DNA from: Verrucomicrobiota bacterium
GTDB taxonomy: Bacteria > Verrucomicrobiota > Verrucomicrobiia > Limisphaerales > J093
Length of the DNA: 35,997 bases
Assembly: GCA_016716505.1 (NCBI GenBank)
Contig: JADJWF010000008.1
Span: 1 to 35,997 of the forward strand
Direction of reading: 5' to 3'
The notes under the pieces are model-generated. The model made no database searches. It was not told the DNA's origin and saw nothing but the letters and a program-made list of their open reading frames with translations. How positions within the stretch are numbered: position 1 is the first letter of the stretch; each line of letters begins with the position of its first letter. Made by a program: the position numbers and the translations under genes. Of the stretch, positions 7,455 through 15,954 are shown one piece after another.

Positions 7455-8321
7455 GTGACCGTACTGGAAGCCATTCACCGCTGTGCCGATTTTCTCGCCC
7501 GCAAAGGCGTGGATTCGCCCCGTCTGCAGGCGGAATTGCTCCTGGCGCACGTGCTGGCCCTGCCGCGACTGCGCCTCTACCTCGATTTCGAGCGACGGCT
7601 GAGTGACGAGGAAACCACGCGGCTGCGGGAGTTGGTCAGACGACGAGGCAAGCGCGAGCCACTGCAGCATCTGCTGGGCAGCGCTTCCTTTTGCGGCCTC
7701 GAGATCACGGTGAGTCGCGAGGTGCTGATTCCGCGCCCGGAGACGGAGTCTCTGGCGGAGCTGGCGTGGGAATGGCTCCAGTCGGTCGCCGCGGATCAGC
7801 CGGCACCCCGTGTGCTGGATTTCGGAACGGGCAGCGGCTGTCTGGCAATCACGCTGGCAGTGAAGTGCCCCGCGGCACGAGTAACAGCGCTCGACATCTC
7901 GCCCGCCGCACTGGACGTCGCCCGTGAGAATGCCCGCCGGCATGGCGTGGCGGGGCGCGTGGAGTTCGTTGAAGGCGACGGTTTCGCCGCCCTGCGCCCC
8001 GACGCGACGTTCGATCTCATCGTCGCAAATCCGCCGTACATTCCCTCGGCCGAAATTGAGACGCTGCAACCGGAAGTGCGGGACCACGATCCACAGGTGG
8101 CGCTCGATGGCGGGCCGGACGGCCTGGAGTGCATCCGGCAAATCGCGGCAGGCGCACCGCACCATCTGCGGAGCGGCGGGCGGCTGATGCTCGAATTCGG
8201 CGACGGGCAGGATGGGGCGGTTCGCGCGCTCTTCGCGGGGGAATTCTGGAATGAACCGGCGGTAAGAAACGACCTGGCCGGCCGACCCCGGATCCTCGTT
8301 GCGGGCCGCTCGACGAGATGA
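7455..8321 (+). CDS. prmC: Peptide chain release factor N5-glutamine methyltransferase
   Basis: PrmC (HemK) transfers a methyl group from SAM to the Gln of the GGQ loop of RF1 and RF2, raising termination efficiency. The 288-residue protein is close to the usual length. An N-terminal helical release-factor-binding domain (about 1-90) is followed by the linker motif LIPRPETE (91-98). The SAM-binding motif I is VLDFGTGSGC (120-129), and the catalytic NPPY is at 192-195. I chose GTG 7455 because homology begins at once (TVLEAIHRCADFLARKG); a longer frame to 7263 has no family character. No Shine-Dalgarno is visible. murA follows 43 bases later. Its substrate gene prfA is 1.6 kb away on the opposite strand. 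Confidence 0.93.
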   Translation: MTVLEAIHRCADFLARKGVDSPRLQAELLLAHVLALPRLRLYLDFERRLSDEETTRLRELVRRRGKREPLQHLLGSASFCGLEITVSREVLIPRPETESLAELAWEWLQSVAADQPAPRVLDFGTGSGCLAITLAVKCPAARVTALDISPAALDVARENARRHGVAGRVEFVEGDGFAALRPDATFDLIVANPPYIPSAEIETLQPEVRDHDPQVALDGGPDGLECIRQIAAGAPHHLRSGGRLMLEFGDGQDGAVRALFAGEFWNEPAVRNDLAGRPRILVAGRSTR

Positions 8322-8364
8322 TTCAGTGCGGGGCGTCGCGACCTGAAGCTCAGACCGATTCCCC

Positions 8365-9624
8365 ATGTACAGCCTGATCATCAACGGCGGCGTGCCCCTG
8401 CACGGCGAAGTGCCCATCAGCGGCGCGAAGAATGCCGTGCTGCCGCTCATGGCCGCCTGCCTCCTGACGCGCGAACCGTGCGTCATCCGCAATGTGCCCG
8501 ACCTCAGCGACGTGCAGTTCCTCGGCAGGATCCTGACCTCGCTGGGCGCCAAAGTGCGCTTCGCGGGCGATTCCGTCGCGATTGAAGCGAATCGCATCCA
8601 GTCGTTCGCGGACTACGATCTGGTTCGGCGGATGCGCGGCTCGATTTGTCTGCTGGGACCGCTGATGGGTCGGTTGCGGCGGGCGGAGATCTCGCTGCCG
8701 GGCGGGTGCGTGATCGGGTCGCGGCCGGTGGATCTGCATTTGAAAGGAATGCGGGCCTTGGGCGCCGCGGTGGCGATCGCCGGGGGATACGTGAAAGCCC
8801 GGGCGAAACGCCTGGTTGGCGCGGAGGTGTTCCTCGGGGGCCGCGCCGGGCCGACCGTGCTGGGGACGGCCAACGTGATGATGGCCGCGAGCCTGGCGGA
8901 CGGCGTCACCGTCATTCAGAGCGCGGCGTGCGAGCCCGAGCTGGTGGACCTCGCGAACTTTCTCAACGCGATGGGCGCGCGCGTCAGCGGCGCGGGCAGC
9001 CCGACCATCGTGATCGAGGGCGTCAAGCAACTGCATGGCGCGGAACACGCGGCCATTCCCGACCGGATCGAGGCCGCCACCTTCGCCATCGCGGCCGCGG
9101 CCACCCGCGGCGAGGTCACCCTGACGGGCGCCCGGCCGGACCATTTCCACGCGGTGCTGGACAAGCTACAGGAGGTGGGCGCCCGCGTGGATCGTCGGGA
9201 GGGACGTCTGACGGTCAAAGGGACGCGGGAGTTGCAACCATCCGACGTCACGACCCAGCCCTACGCGGGTTTCCCGACGGACGCCCAGGCCCAAATGATG
9301 ACGCTCATGACGCAGGCCCGTGGCATCAGCATCATCACCGAGCGCATCTTCGAGTCGCGGTTCATGCACGTGAGCGAATTGGCCCGGCTGGGCGCGGACA
9401 TCACGATCGAGGGGCCCAGCGCGGTGGTGAAGGGTCCGACCAAGCTCAGCGGGGCGCCGGTCATGGCAAGCGATCTGCGGGCCTCGGCAGCCCTGGTGAT
9501 CGGCGGGCTGATCGCCCGGGGCCAGACGCGCGTGCGCCGCATTTACCACCTGGATCGCGGGTACGAACGGATTGACGAGAAACTGCGCCGGCTCGGCGCC
9601 CGCGTGAAGCGCGTGCAGGAGTGA
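8365..9624 (+). CDS. murA: UDP-N-acetylglucosamine 1-carboxyvinyltransferase
   Basis: MurA adds enolpyruvate from PEP to UDP-GlcNAc, the first committed step of peptidoglycan precursor synthesis in the cytoplasm. The protein is 419 residues, the normal length. Lys22 and Asn23 in ISGAKNAVLP are the conserved substrate-site pair. The catalytic loop LPGGCVIGSRPVDLH has Cys115 at the same number as in E. coli; Cys here means the enzyme should be fosfomycin-sensitive (Asp at this site gives resistance). The FPTDAQAQ motif carries the catalytic Asp. The start ATG 8365 (MYSLIINGGVPLHGEV) is unambiguous. It follows prmC closely and is probably cotranscribed. Confidence 0.97.
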   Translation: MYSLIINGGVPLHGEVPISGAKNAVLPLMAACLLTREPCVIRNVPDLSDVQFLGRILTSLGAKVRFAGDSVAIEANRIQSFADYDLVRRMRGSICLLGPLMGRLRRAEISLPGGCVIGSRPVDLHLKGMRALGAAVAIAGGYVKARAKRLVGAEVFLGGRAGPTVLGTANVMMAASLADGVTVIQSAACEPELVDLANFLNAMGARVSGAGSPTIVIEGVKQLHGAEHAAIPDRIEAATFAIAAAATRGEVTLTGARPDHFHAVLDKLQEVGARVDRREGRLTVKGTRELQPSDVTTQPYAGFPTDAQAQMMTLMTQARGISIITERIFESRFMHVSELARLGADITIEGPSAVVKGPTKLSGAPVMASDLRASAALVIGGLIARGQTRVRRIYHLDRGYERIDEKLRRLGARVKRVQE

Positions 9625-9749
9625 CGGTCCGCAGGTCAAATCCCCCATCTCCCGACTCCGCCCACGGCGGCGTTGCGGCCGGCGGGTCGGCCTGCCACGA
9701 TTCGGATGCCGGTCAGGGGTGACGTGAGTCCCCTCCGTTCGGCCAGTCC

Positions 9750-10145
9750 ATGCTGAAATTCTTCATCTCCGCGATCATCTTGGGAGCCTTGCTGTATTTC
9801 GGGCTTCAGTTCCGCGACTACGCGAACCAGAAGCTGAAAGAGGGAAGCTCGGAGAAATCGTCCCGCTATGCGCCGGGCAAGCTACCGGGCCTGCCAGCGG
9901 AACTGGAAGCATCTTGGGAAGATGCCAAACGGAAGGGCCCGGACGGCATCCGCGAGTGGTTTCGGGCCCATCGGAGCCAGGTCAGCGATCCGCGGCTGAC
10001 AGAAATGGAACTGGACTACGTGGTGCTCGCCGGCCGCGGCAATCCCGCCGAGGCGCGCCGGGTGTTGAATGCCATCAAGCCGCGGATCTCACCGGAATCG
10101 CCGCAGTACCGGCGATTCCAGCAGTTGGATCAGGCGTATCCGTAA
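9750..10145 (+). CDS. Small single-pass membrane-anchored protein of unknown function
   Basis: I do not recognise this 131-residue protein. Residues 2-18 (LKFFISAIILGALLYFG) form an N-terminal membrane anchor or uncleaved signal, followed by a charged soluble part. The C-terminal 60 residues are helical, with a TPR-like feel (ELDYVVLAGRGNPAEARRVLNAI), and may be a single tetratricopeptide-type hairpin. Coding is supported by the clear start, the anchor and the coherent amino-acid composition. It is 125 bases after murA in the same orientation and converges on the oxidoreductase gene ending at 10207. Confidence 0.7.
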   Translation: MLKFFISAIILGALLYFGLQFRDYANQKLKEGSSEKSSRYAPGKLPGLPAELEASWEDAKRKGPDGIREWFRAHRSQVSDPRLTEMELDYVVLAGRGNPAEARRVLNAIKPRISPESPQYRRFQQLDQAYP

Positions 10146-10206
10146 GCGCCGGCCGCCCCGGGGTCGGTCGCTCCGGCCCGGTTGACCGTGCGGGTTTGCC
10201 GCCCCT

Positions 10207-11628
10207 TCAGGCGATTTCCCAACCTGGACGGTAAGTACCCTTGAGGAACTTGTCGGCCTCCGGGCAATTCGGCGATTTCATCGCCTTGGCATCCCACTCC
10301 ATCTTCCGGCCCACGCGAAGGGCCACCAAGCCGAGCAGGCCCATTTCGGTGAGGGCTGCGCCGTACTCGAAATTGGCGCTCGCGGCCGGGCCGCCTTTGC
10401 AGGCGTCAATCCAGTCGCGGTGATGCCCCTTGGACCGCGGCAGCGTCTTCGGCGGCGGTTGGAAATCATCCATGCGCGAGCCGGGCAGCAAACGCGGGTC
10501 GCCTGCCCAGCCCGGACAGGTGATCATGCCTTTGTCGCCGATGAACAAGGTGCCGTTGCCGCCCGCGCCCAGTTGATCGTCGGGGTCCAGGCCTTCCGGA
10601 CGGGGCGGGCGCATGCCGCCGTCGTACCAGTAGAACTTCACCGGGGGCATCGTGCCCCGCGCCGGGAAGTGGTAGTAGTACACGCCGCCCGGAGGGGCCA
10701 TTTCCGCATCCACGCCGCCGGCGCCGTACGCCTCGATGCTGGTGGGCGCGGTCAGGTCCAAGGCGAAGCAAGCGGGATCGAAGTTATGGCAGAAGAAGTC
10801 CCCGATGGGAGCCGTGCCGAAGGCCCAGTAGTCGCGCCACGTCACGGGCGTGTAAGCCGAGCTGTACGGCCGCATTTCCCGGGGGCCGATCCAGAGGTCC
10901 CAGTTGGTCCCCTTGGGCACCGGCTCCGATTGAGGCAGCCCGTGCGTGTACTTCTTGCTCCACCGGCTGGCCCCGGTCCACGCATGAACCTCGCGAACGT
11001 CACCAATCACGCCAGCGCGAATCCACTCGTAGGTCGCGCGCAAGCCCTCGCCCGAATGGCCCTGGTTGCCCATCTGGGTGGCAACGCCGGTTTCCCGGGC
11101 CACCTTCGCCACCAAGCGCGCCTCCCAGACGTTGTGGGTGAGCGGCTTCTCGCAATAGCAATGCTTGCCGGCCCGCATCGCCAGCACGCTCACGTAGGCG
11201 TGGGTGTGGTCGGGCGTGGCGCACAGCACCGCGTCAATCGCCTTTTCCTTTTCGAGCATGACGCGGAAGTCCTCGTAGTCGGCCACCTTGAAGTTCGGCG
11301 TTTTCTGGGAGTAATGCTTCTCGGCCTCGGCCTTGACCGGCAGCCGTCCGGCGATGCCCCGGAAGTAAAACGCCTCGAGATCCATGTGCTCGATGGGATC
11401 GGCTACGGCGATGATCTGGGCGTCCGCGAGCGGGAACAATCCGCGCATATTGGTCCGCCCCTGACCACCGGCGCCGACGATGGCGATGTTCACCTTTTCA
11501 CTGGGCGCGACAAACCTTGCCCCACCCAAGACGTGCCGGGGAACGATCGTGAACGCGGCGGCGGCCGCAGCAGTGGTACCAAGGAAACGACGACGAGAAA
11601 CCGCGGAGGAGGGAGTCATGACTTTCAT
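10207..11628 (-). CDS. Tat-exported Gfo/Idh/MocA-family oxidoreductase (1)
   Basis: This is a 473-residue NAD(P)-dependent sugar-type dehydrogenase predicted to be exported folded with its cofactor. The Tat signal is SRRRFLGTTAAAAA (11-24). The Rossmann nucleotide loop is VGAGGQG (51-57) and the catalytic Lys lies in EKP at 160-162 (CEKPLTHN). The C-terminal alpha/beta domain has GDFFCHNFDPACFALDL, the place of the Asp/His catalytic pair. A long Pro/Gly-rich, Tyr-rich insert (GGVYYYHFPARG onward) is typical of Planctomycete and Verrucomicrobia members. The start is ATG 11628 (MKVMTPSSAV); ATG 11619, three codons on, is also possible. It is divergent from a second family member at 11886. The substrate cannot be told from sequence. 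Confidence 0.88.
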   Translation of the reverse strand: MKVMTPSSAVSRRRFLGTTAAAAAAFTIVPRHVLGGARFVAPSEKVNIAIVGAGGQGRTNMRGLFPLADAQIIAVADPIEHMDLEAFYFRGIAGRLPVKAEAEKHYSQKTPNFKVADYEDFRVMLEKEKAIDAVLCATPDHTHAYVSVLAMRAGKHCYCEKPLTHNVWEARLVAKVARETGVATQMGNQGHSGEGLRATYEWIRAGVIGDVREVHAWTGASRWSKKYTHGLPQSEPVPKGTNWDLWIGPREMRPYSSAYTPVTWRDYWAFGTAPIGDFFCHNFDPACFALDLTAPTSIEAYGAGGVDAEMAPPGGVYYYHFPARGTMPPVKFYWYDGGMRPPRPEGLDPDDQLGAGGNGTLFIGDKGMITCPGWAGDPRLLPGSRMDDFQPPPKTLPRSKGHHRDWIDACKGGPAASANFEYGAALTEMGLLGLVALRVGRKMEWDAKAMKSPNCPEADKFLKGTYRPGWEIA

Positions 11629-11885
11629 AGGCTGAAGAACACGTGTGACGAACGGGGAAAAGCATTGCCCCACCGGCGAGCGAGGCTCAAGCAGGAATCG
11701 GTCCGGGGGGAGCACGCGGTTTGCACCGGGCACAAACGTCCCCGGCTCCAGACTTCCCCGCCCGCGTCATTGCACCGGAACCGCCGAGGCCCGGCGTCCG
11801 GCCCACCGCGGAAATCCTCTTTTCCCCGCCCCTCCGCCTCGATAAGCTCCCGGCCAGTCAGCAATCGGCAACCACAAGAATTGGC

Positions 11886-13238
11886 ATGAACACCCCGACC
11901 GTCCCCCCAACTCGGTTTTCGCGTCGCTCGTTTCTCAAGACCTCCTCAGCCGCCGCGGCGGGCCTCGCCGCAACGCAGTTCCCCGCCGTCTTCACCGCCC
12001 GCGCCGCGGCGATGGAGAAGGTGAAGATTGGCCTGATCGGCTGCGGGGGGCGTGGCACCGGGGCCGTCCTCGACGCCCTCGGAGCCGCGACGAACGTCAT
12101 TTATCCTGGTGCCGGCTACCACACCGAAGACGTCAAGGAGGGCGCTCAGGTGGCGCACAAAGACATTGAAGTCGTCGCCCTGTGCGATCTGTTTCGGGAC
12201 CGGCTCAGTCGCGCCCGTGAGAACCTGAGCAAGCTGGGCATCCACATCCCCAACGCGATGTGCTTCGACGGCTTCGACGGCTACCAGAAGCTGCTGGAGG
12301 TGAAAGAGATCAACTACGTCATTCACGCCACCCCGCCGAAATTCCGGCCGGAACAGGTCCTCGCCGCGGTGAAGGCGGGCAAGCACGTGTTCATGGAAAA
12401 GCCGGGCGCCGTGGACGCGCCGGGCTGCCGGACGCTGCTGGAAGCCTACGAGATCGCCCAACAAAAGGGCCTGGGAATTGCCTGCGGCACACAGCGCCGG
12501 CACATGAAGGGTTACAACGAGACCATCAAACGCATCCAAGGCGGCGAAATCGGGGACCTCGAATACCTGCGCTGCTACTGGAACGGCGGCGTCATTTGGG
12601 TGATCGAGCAGACGCCGGAGATGTCCGACATGGAATGGCAGTTGCGGAACTGGAACTACTTCACGTGGCTCAGCGGCGACCACTATGTGGAGCAGCACCT
12701 CCACAACATTGACATCATGAACTGGGTGATGGGCGCGCACCCGATCAAGGCGTTCGGCATGGGCGGTCGCCAGATGCGCCAGCATCCGATCCATGGGCAC
12801 ATCTACGACCATTTCGCCGTCGAGTACGAGTATCCGAACGGCGTGCGCATGTTCAGCCAGGCCCGGCAGATGAACCACTGCGAGGGCAAGGTCGAGGAGG
12901 GCGCCCACGGCTCGAAGGGTTCGAGCAACTGCGCAAATTGGATCAAGCAGAAGGACGGCAAGTTCTGGCGTTTCCGGGACCCGGAAGTGAATCCCTACCA
13001 GCAGGAGCACCGCAACCTGATCGAAAGCGTGCGGGCCGGCCGGCCACTGAACGAGGCCAAGAACCTCGCGGAATCCACCCTCACGGCCATCATGGGTCGT
13101 GACGCCGCCTACAGCGGGCAGACCGTCGAGTGGGAACAGATTTTCGCATCGAAACGCGTGTGGGGACCGGCCGAACTGAAGTTCGGTCCGGCGCCTTTCC
13201 CGCCCGTGCCCAATCCGGGAGAGTACAAGGTCATCTGA
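11886..13238 (+). CDS. Tat-exported Gfo/Idh/MocA-family oxidoreductase (2)
   Basis: This is a 450-residue member of the same superfamily. The Tat signal has FSRRSFLKTSSAAAAG (11-26). The nucleotide loop is IGCGGRG (51-57), and the catalytic Lys lies in MEKPG (170-174). The catalytic-domain motif is DHYVEQHLHNIDIMNWVMG, with the conserved Asp/His spacing of the family. A PGAGYHTEDVKEG insert follows beta-strand 1 of the Rossmann fold. ATG 11886 puts the twin-arginine motif at the right distance. It is divergent from oxidoreductase 1 across 257 bases that should hold both promoters. It probably oxidises or reduces a sugar, inositol or sugar acid outside the cytoplasm. Confidence 0.88.
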   Translation: MNTPTVPPTRFSRRSFLKTSSAAAAGLAATQFPAVFTARAAAMEKVKIGLIGCGGRGTGAVLDALGAATNVIYPGAGYHTEDVKEGAQVAHKDIEVVALCDLFRDRLSRARENLSKLGIHIPNAMCFDGFDGYQKLLEVKEINYVIHATPPKFRPEQVLAAVKAGKHVFMEKPGAVDAPGCRTLLEAYEIAQQKGLGIACGTQRRHMKGYNETIKRIQGGEIGDLEYLRCYWNGGVIWVIEQTPEMSDMEWQLRNWNYFTWLSGDHYVEQHLHNIDIMNWVMGAHPIKAFGMGGRQMRQHPIHGHIYDHFAVEYEYPNGVRMFSQARQMNHCEGKVEEGAHGSKGSSNCANWIKQKDGKFWRFRDPEVNPYQQEHRNLIESVRAGRPLNEAKNLAESTLTAIMGRDAAYSGQTVEWEQIFASKRVWGPAELKFGPAPFPPVPNPGEYKVI

Positions 13239-13457
13239 AGCTTGGACGCGTGTCCGGCAGCGACCGTACCGCGCCTGCTGCCCAATGCCCGCCCAGCCGG
13301 GGAATCGGAAGGCCTCACGGCAAGCTCCCCCATTCCGCATCAAATCCCCCGGCTGGGATCGCCCCTCAAGCTGGCCGGCTACGAATCCTCCCTCGACGCG
13401 GCCGCATCCAGGTTCTTGCTTGGTTCTCCGGTCACCGCTTGCGATGCTCGCGGCGTC

Positions 13458-14315
13458 ATGTTCGCGGATTTGCACCTTCACACCCATTTCTCCGACGGCA
13501 CCTACACGCCGGAGGAATTGGCCGGGCACGCCCGCCGTCACGGCCTCGCGGCCGTTTCGCTCACCGACCACGACACCGTCGAAGGTTGTGCGCGCGCGGC
13601 GGCGGCATGCGCCCAGAACCAGGTCGAATTCATCACGGGCACCGAACTGACCGCCGAACTCGCGGACTACGAATTGCACCTGCTCGGCTACGGCATTGAT
13701 CCCCAGCACCCGCGCCTGCTGTGTGAACTCGCGCGCTTCCAGAACGGGCGGCAGAACCGCATCCACGAAATGGTGGCGCGACTGAACGCCCACCGGGTGC
13801 CATTGATGGCGGAGGCCGTCTTTCGCGTCGCCAATTGCCGGTCGCCCGGCCGGCCGCACGTGGCGCGGGCGCTGGTGCAAGAGGGTTTCTGCCGGACCGT
13901 GGACGAGGCCTTCGAACGGTTTTTGAAGAAGCACCGACCGGCCTGGGTACCGAAGGTGCGGATGTCGGCAATGGATGGCATCGCCTTGATCCACGCGGCG
14001 GGCGGCGTGGCGGTGATGGCCCATCCCGCGCTCAACCACAATGACGGTCTCATCCCGATCATGGTGGAAGCGGGGCTGGACGGTCTCGAGTGCTGGCACA
14101 CCAAGCATTCGCCGGCGGCCAGCGAACACTATCTTGCGCTGGCGCGGCAATACCACCTGTTGCCGACCGGCGGTTCGGATTGCCACGGTTTGAGCAAAGG
14201 CCGTCCGCTGATCGGCACCGTCAAACTGCCCTTCGAGCATGTCGCGCGGTTGAAGGAACGGATCGCCGAGCGCCGCGCGGCCCTGGTCCCGCCCGTCACG
14301 TCCGCAGCCCACTGA
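13458..14315 (+). CDS. PHP-domain metal-dependent phosphoesterase (RNase AM / YciV-like)
   Basis: This is a 285-residue cytoplasmic PHP-domain protein. The metal-binding signature is complete at the N-terminus: DLHLHTHFSDGT (His6, His8, Asp13), TDHDT (Asp37, His38), Glu63 in GTEL, and HLLGYG (His74). MAHPAL and GSDCHG near the C-terminus complete the trinuclear site. Stand-alone proteins of this layout act on nucleoside 3',5'-bisphosphates or as 5'-3' exonucleases on short RNA (YciV / RNase AM). The start is ATG 13458 (MFADLHLHTH), and no upstream sequence has coding character. Only three bases separate its stop from ftsY, so the two are probably cotranscribed. Confidence 0.87.
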   Translation: MFADLHLHTHFSDGTYTPEELAGHARRHGLAAVSLTDHDTVEGCARAAAACAQNQVEFITGTELTAELADYELHLLGYGIDPQHPRLLCELARFQNGRQNRIHEMVARLNAHRVPLMAEAVFRVANCRSPGRPHVARALVQEGFCRTVDEAFERFLKKHRPAWVPKVRMSAMDGIALIHAAGGVAVMAHPALNHNDGLIPIMVEAGLDGLECWHTKHSPAASEHYLALARQYHLLPTGGSDCHGLSKGRPLIGTVKLPFEHVARLKERIAERRAALVPPVTSAAH

Positions 14316-14318
14316 GCC

Positions 14319-15257
14319 ATGGGATTGTTTCAACGCCTCAAGGAAGGTCTCGCGCGGACCCACTCCAAGCTGGTCCACGAGATCAAGCGCATCGTCACGC
14401 GTTCGCCCAAACTGACCGGCACCTCCCTCGAAGAGCTCGAGGCCGCCTTGCTGGGGGCCGACCTTGGCCACGCCATGACCGTCCAGATTGTCGCCGCTGT
14501 CCGCAAGGCGTACGAAACCCAGGGCGGGGCCGGGGTGGACGTGTTCACCATCGCCGAACGTGAAGTGACGGCGGGCCTGGCGGCCAGCGCGCCCGTGGGC
14601 GAACGGGCAGTCGCGGGCCTCCGCCGTGCTCCCACCCATCCGACCGTGGTCTCGATCGTGGGGGTCAACGGCACGGGAAAGACCACCACCGCGGCCAAGC
14701 TCGCCCGCCTGATCCAGGATCGCGGGGAGTCTGCGATGCTCGCCGCCTGCGACACATTTCGCGCCGCGGCCATCGAGCAACTCAAGCTGTGGGGCCAGCG
14801 GCTGGGCGTGCCGGTCATCGCCGGCAACTACAACGCCGACCCGGCCGCCGTCGCCCACGATGCCATCGCGGCCGCGCAGGCCAAGGGCGCGCACTATTTG
14901 TTCGTGGACACGGCGGGCCGTCTGCACACCAAGAGCAATTTGATGAAGGAACTGCAGAAGGTTCATCGCGTGATGGACAAGAAGCTCCCGGGCGCGCCGC
15001 ACGAGGTGCTGCTGGTGCTCGACGCCACCACCGGCATGAACGCCCTCAACCAGGCCAGGGAATTCCACAAAGCCGTGCCGCTCACCGGGCTGGTGGTGAC
15101 CAAGCTCGACGGCACCAGCAAGGGCGGCATGGTGGTGGCGATCCAGAAGGAGCTGGGGCTGCCGATCAAATTCATCGGGGTGGGCGAGCAAGCCGACGAT
15201 CTTCAACCCTTCGACCCGAAGCAGTTTGCCGAGGCGCTGTTCATCGACAAGGGCTAG
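14319..15257 (+). CDS. ftsY: Signal recognition particle receptor FtsY
   Basis: FtsY is the membrane-associated SRP receptor GTPase that delivers ribosome-nascent chain complexes to the Sec translocon. At 312 residues this is a short form, with the N and G domains but no long acidic A domain. The N-domain helices are at 1-90. G1 is GVNGTGKT (115-122), followed by the DTFRAAAIEQL insertion-box motif, G3 DTAGR and G4 TKLDGT. The closing GVGEQADDLQPFDP is typical of FtsY and Ffh. Ffh is excluded because there is no Met-rich M domain. ATG 14319 lies three bases after the PHP stop. Confidence 0.96.
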   Translation: MGLFQRLKEGLARTHSKLVHEIKRIVTRSPKLTGTSLEELEAALLGADLGHAMTVQIVAAVRKAYETQGGAGVDVFTIAEREVTAGLAASAPVGERAVAGLRRAPTHPTVVSIVGVNGTGKTTTAAKLARLIQDRGESAMLAACDTFRAAAIEQLKLWGQRLGVPVIAGNYNADPAAVAHDAIAAAQAKGAHYLFVDTAGRLHTKSNLMKELQKVHRVMDKKLPGAPHEVLLVLDATTGMNALNQAREFHKAVPLTGLVVTKLDGTSKGGMVVAIQKELGLPIKFIGVGEQADDLQPFDPKQFAEALFIDKG

Positions 15258-15399
15258 GCGCAAACCCGGGGGGCTGGTGGCGAGACGGCCCGGCCCCGTG
15301 GGCATGAGAATCTGCGCGCGCGGCAAGGTCGCCAGCGCCCACGGCTGCGGGCGCGATTGGATTTGAATTACCCCCGCGCCGACCACCAGTATTCCAGCC

Positions 15400-15954
15400 A
15401 TGCAGAACGTCATCACCGGCCCGGTTTATGTGGTGCGCGACAACATCGACACGGACCAGATCATTCCCGCCCAGTACCTCAACCTCGTGCCCACGATTCC
15501 CGAGGAGTACGAGAAACTGGGCAGCTTCGCGCTCTGCGGCCTGCCGGAGTCGCTCTACCCGATCCGTTACGTGCGCGAGGGACAACTGGACAGCGAATAT
15601 CCCATTGTGGTCGCCGGGCGGAATTTCGGCTGCGGCAGCTCGCGGGAACATGCCCCCATCGCTCTGGGTTCGGCGGGCTGCGAGGTCGTGCTGGCCGAGA
15701 GCTTCGCGCGCATCTTCTTTCGCAACTGCGTAGCCACCGGCGAGCTTTACCCCTGCGAAAGCACGGCGCGGTTGTGTGAGCTTCTCAAGACGGGCGACAT
15801 CGTAAGTGTGGATCTCGATGCCGCCACGGTTAGGGTGGCCGCAACCGGTGACGTGCATTCGTTCAAGCCACTGGGCGACGTTCGTCCCGTGGTGGACGCG
15901 GGTGGCATCTTCAATTACGCCCGCCAGTCGGGCATGATCCCCGCCCGCCAATGA
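15400..15954 (+). CDS. leuD: 3-isopropylmalate dehydratase small subunit (LeuD-type)
   Basis: LeuD is the swivelling small subunit that, with the Fe-S large subunit LeuC, isomerises 2- to 3-isopropylmalate in leucine synthesis. The 184-residue product has NIDTDQIIPAQYL near the start and the family signature NFGCGSSREHAP (75-86), then VLAESFARIFFRN. The length and the GCGSSREHAP form fit LeuD, although homoaconitase and dimethylmaleate-type small subunits look alike. No leuC is in the window. The stop overlaps the start of the DUF1080 gene in an ATGA (15951-15954), implying translational coupling to an unrelated-looking secreted hydrolase. Confidence 0.88.
   Translation: MQNVITGPVYVVRDNIDTDQIIPAQYLNLVPTIPEEYEKLGSFALCGLPESLYPIRYVREGQLDSEYPIVVAGRNFGCGSSREHAPIALGSAGCEVVLAESFARIFFRNCVATGELYPCESTARLCELLKTGDIVSVDLDAATVRVAATGDVHSFKPLGDVRPVVDAGGIFNYARQSGMIPARQ

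Noticed and set aside
11946..15416. A 1156-codon open frame on the minus strand
   Set aside because: It lies antisense to an oxidoreductase, the PHP protein and ftsY, all of which have clear family motifs. It is a high-GC shadow with no domain character.
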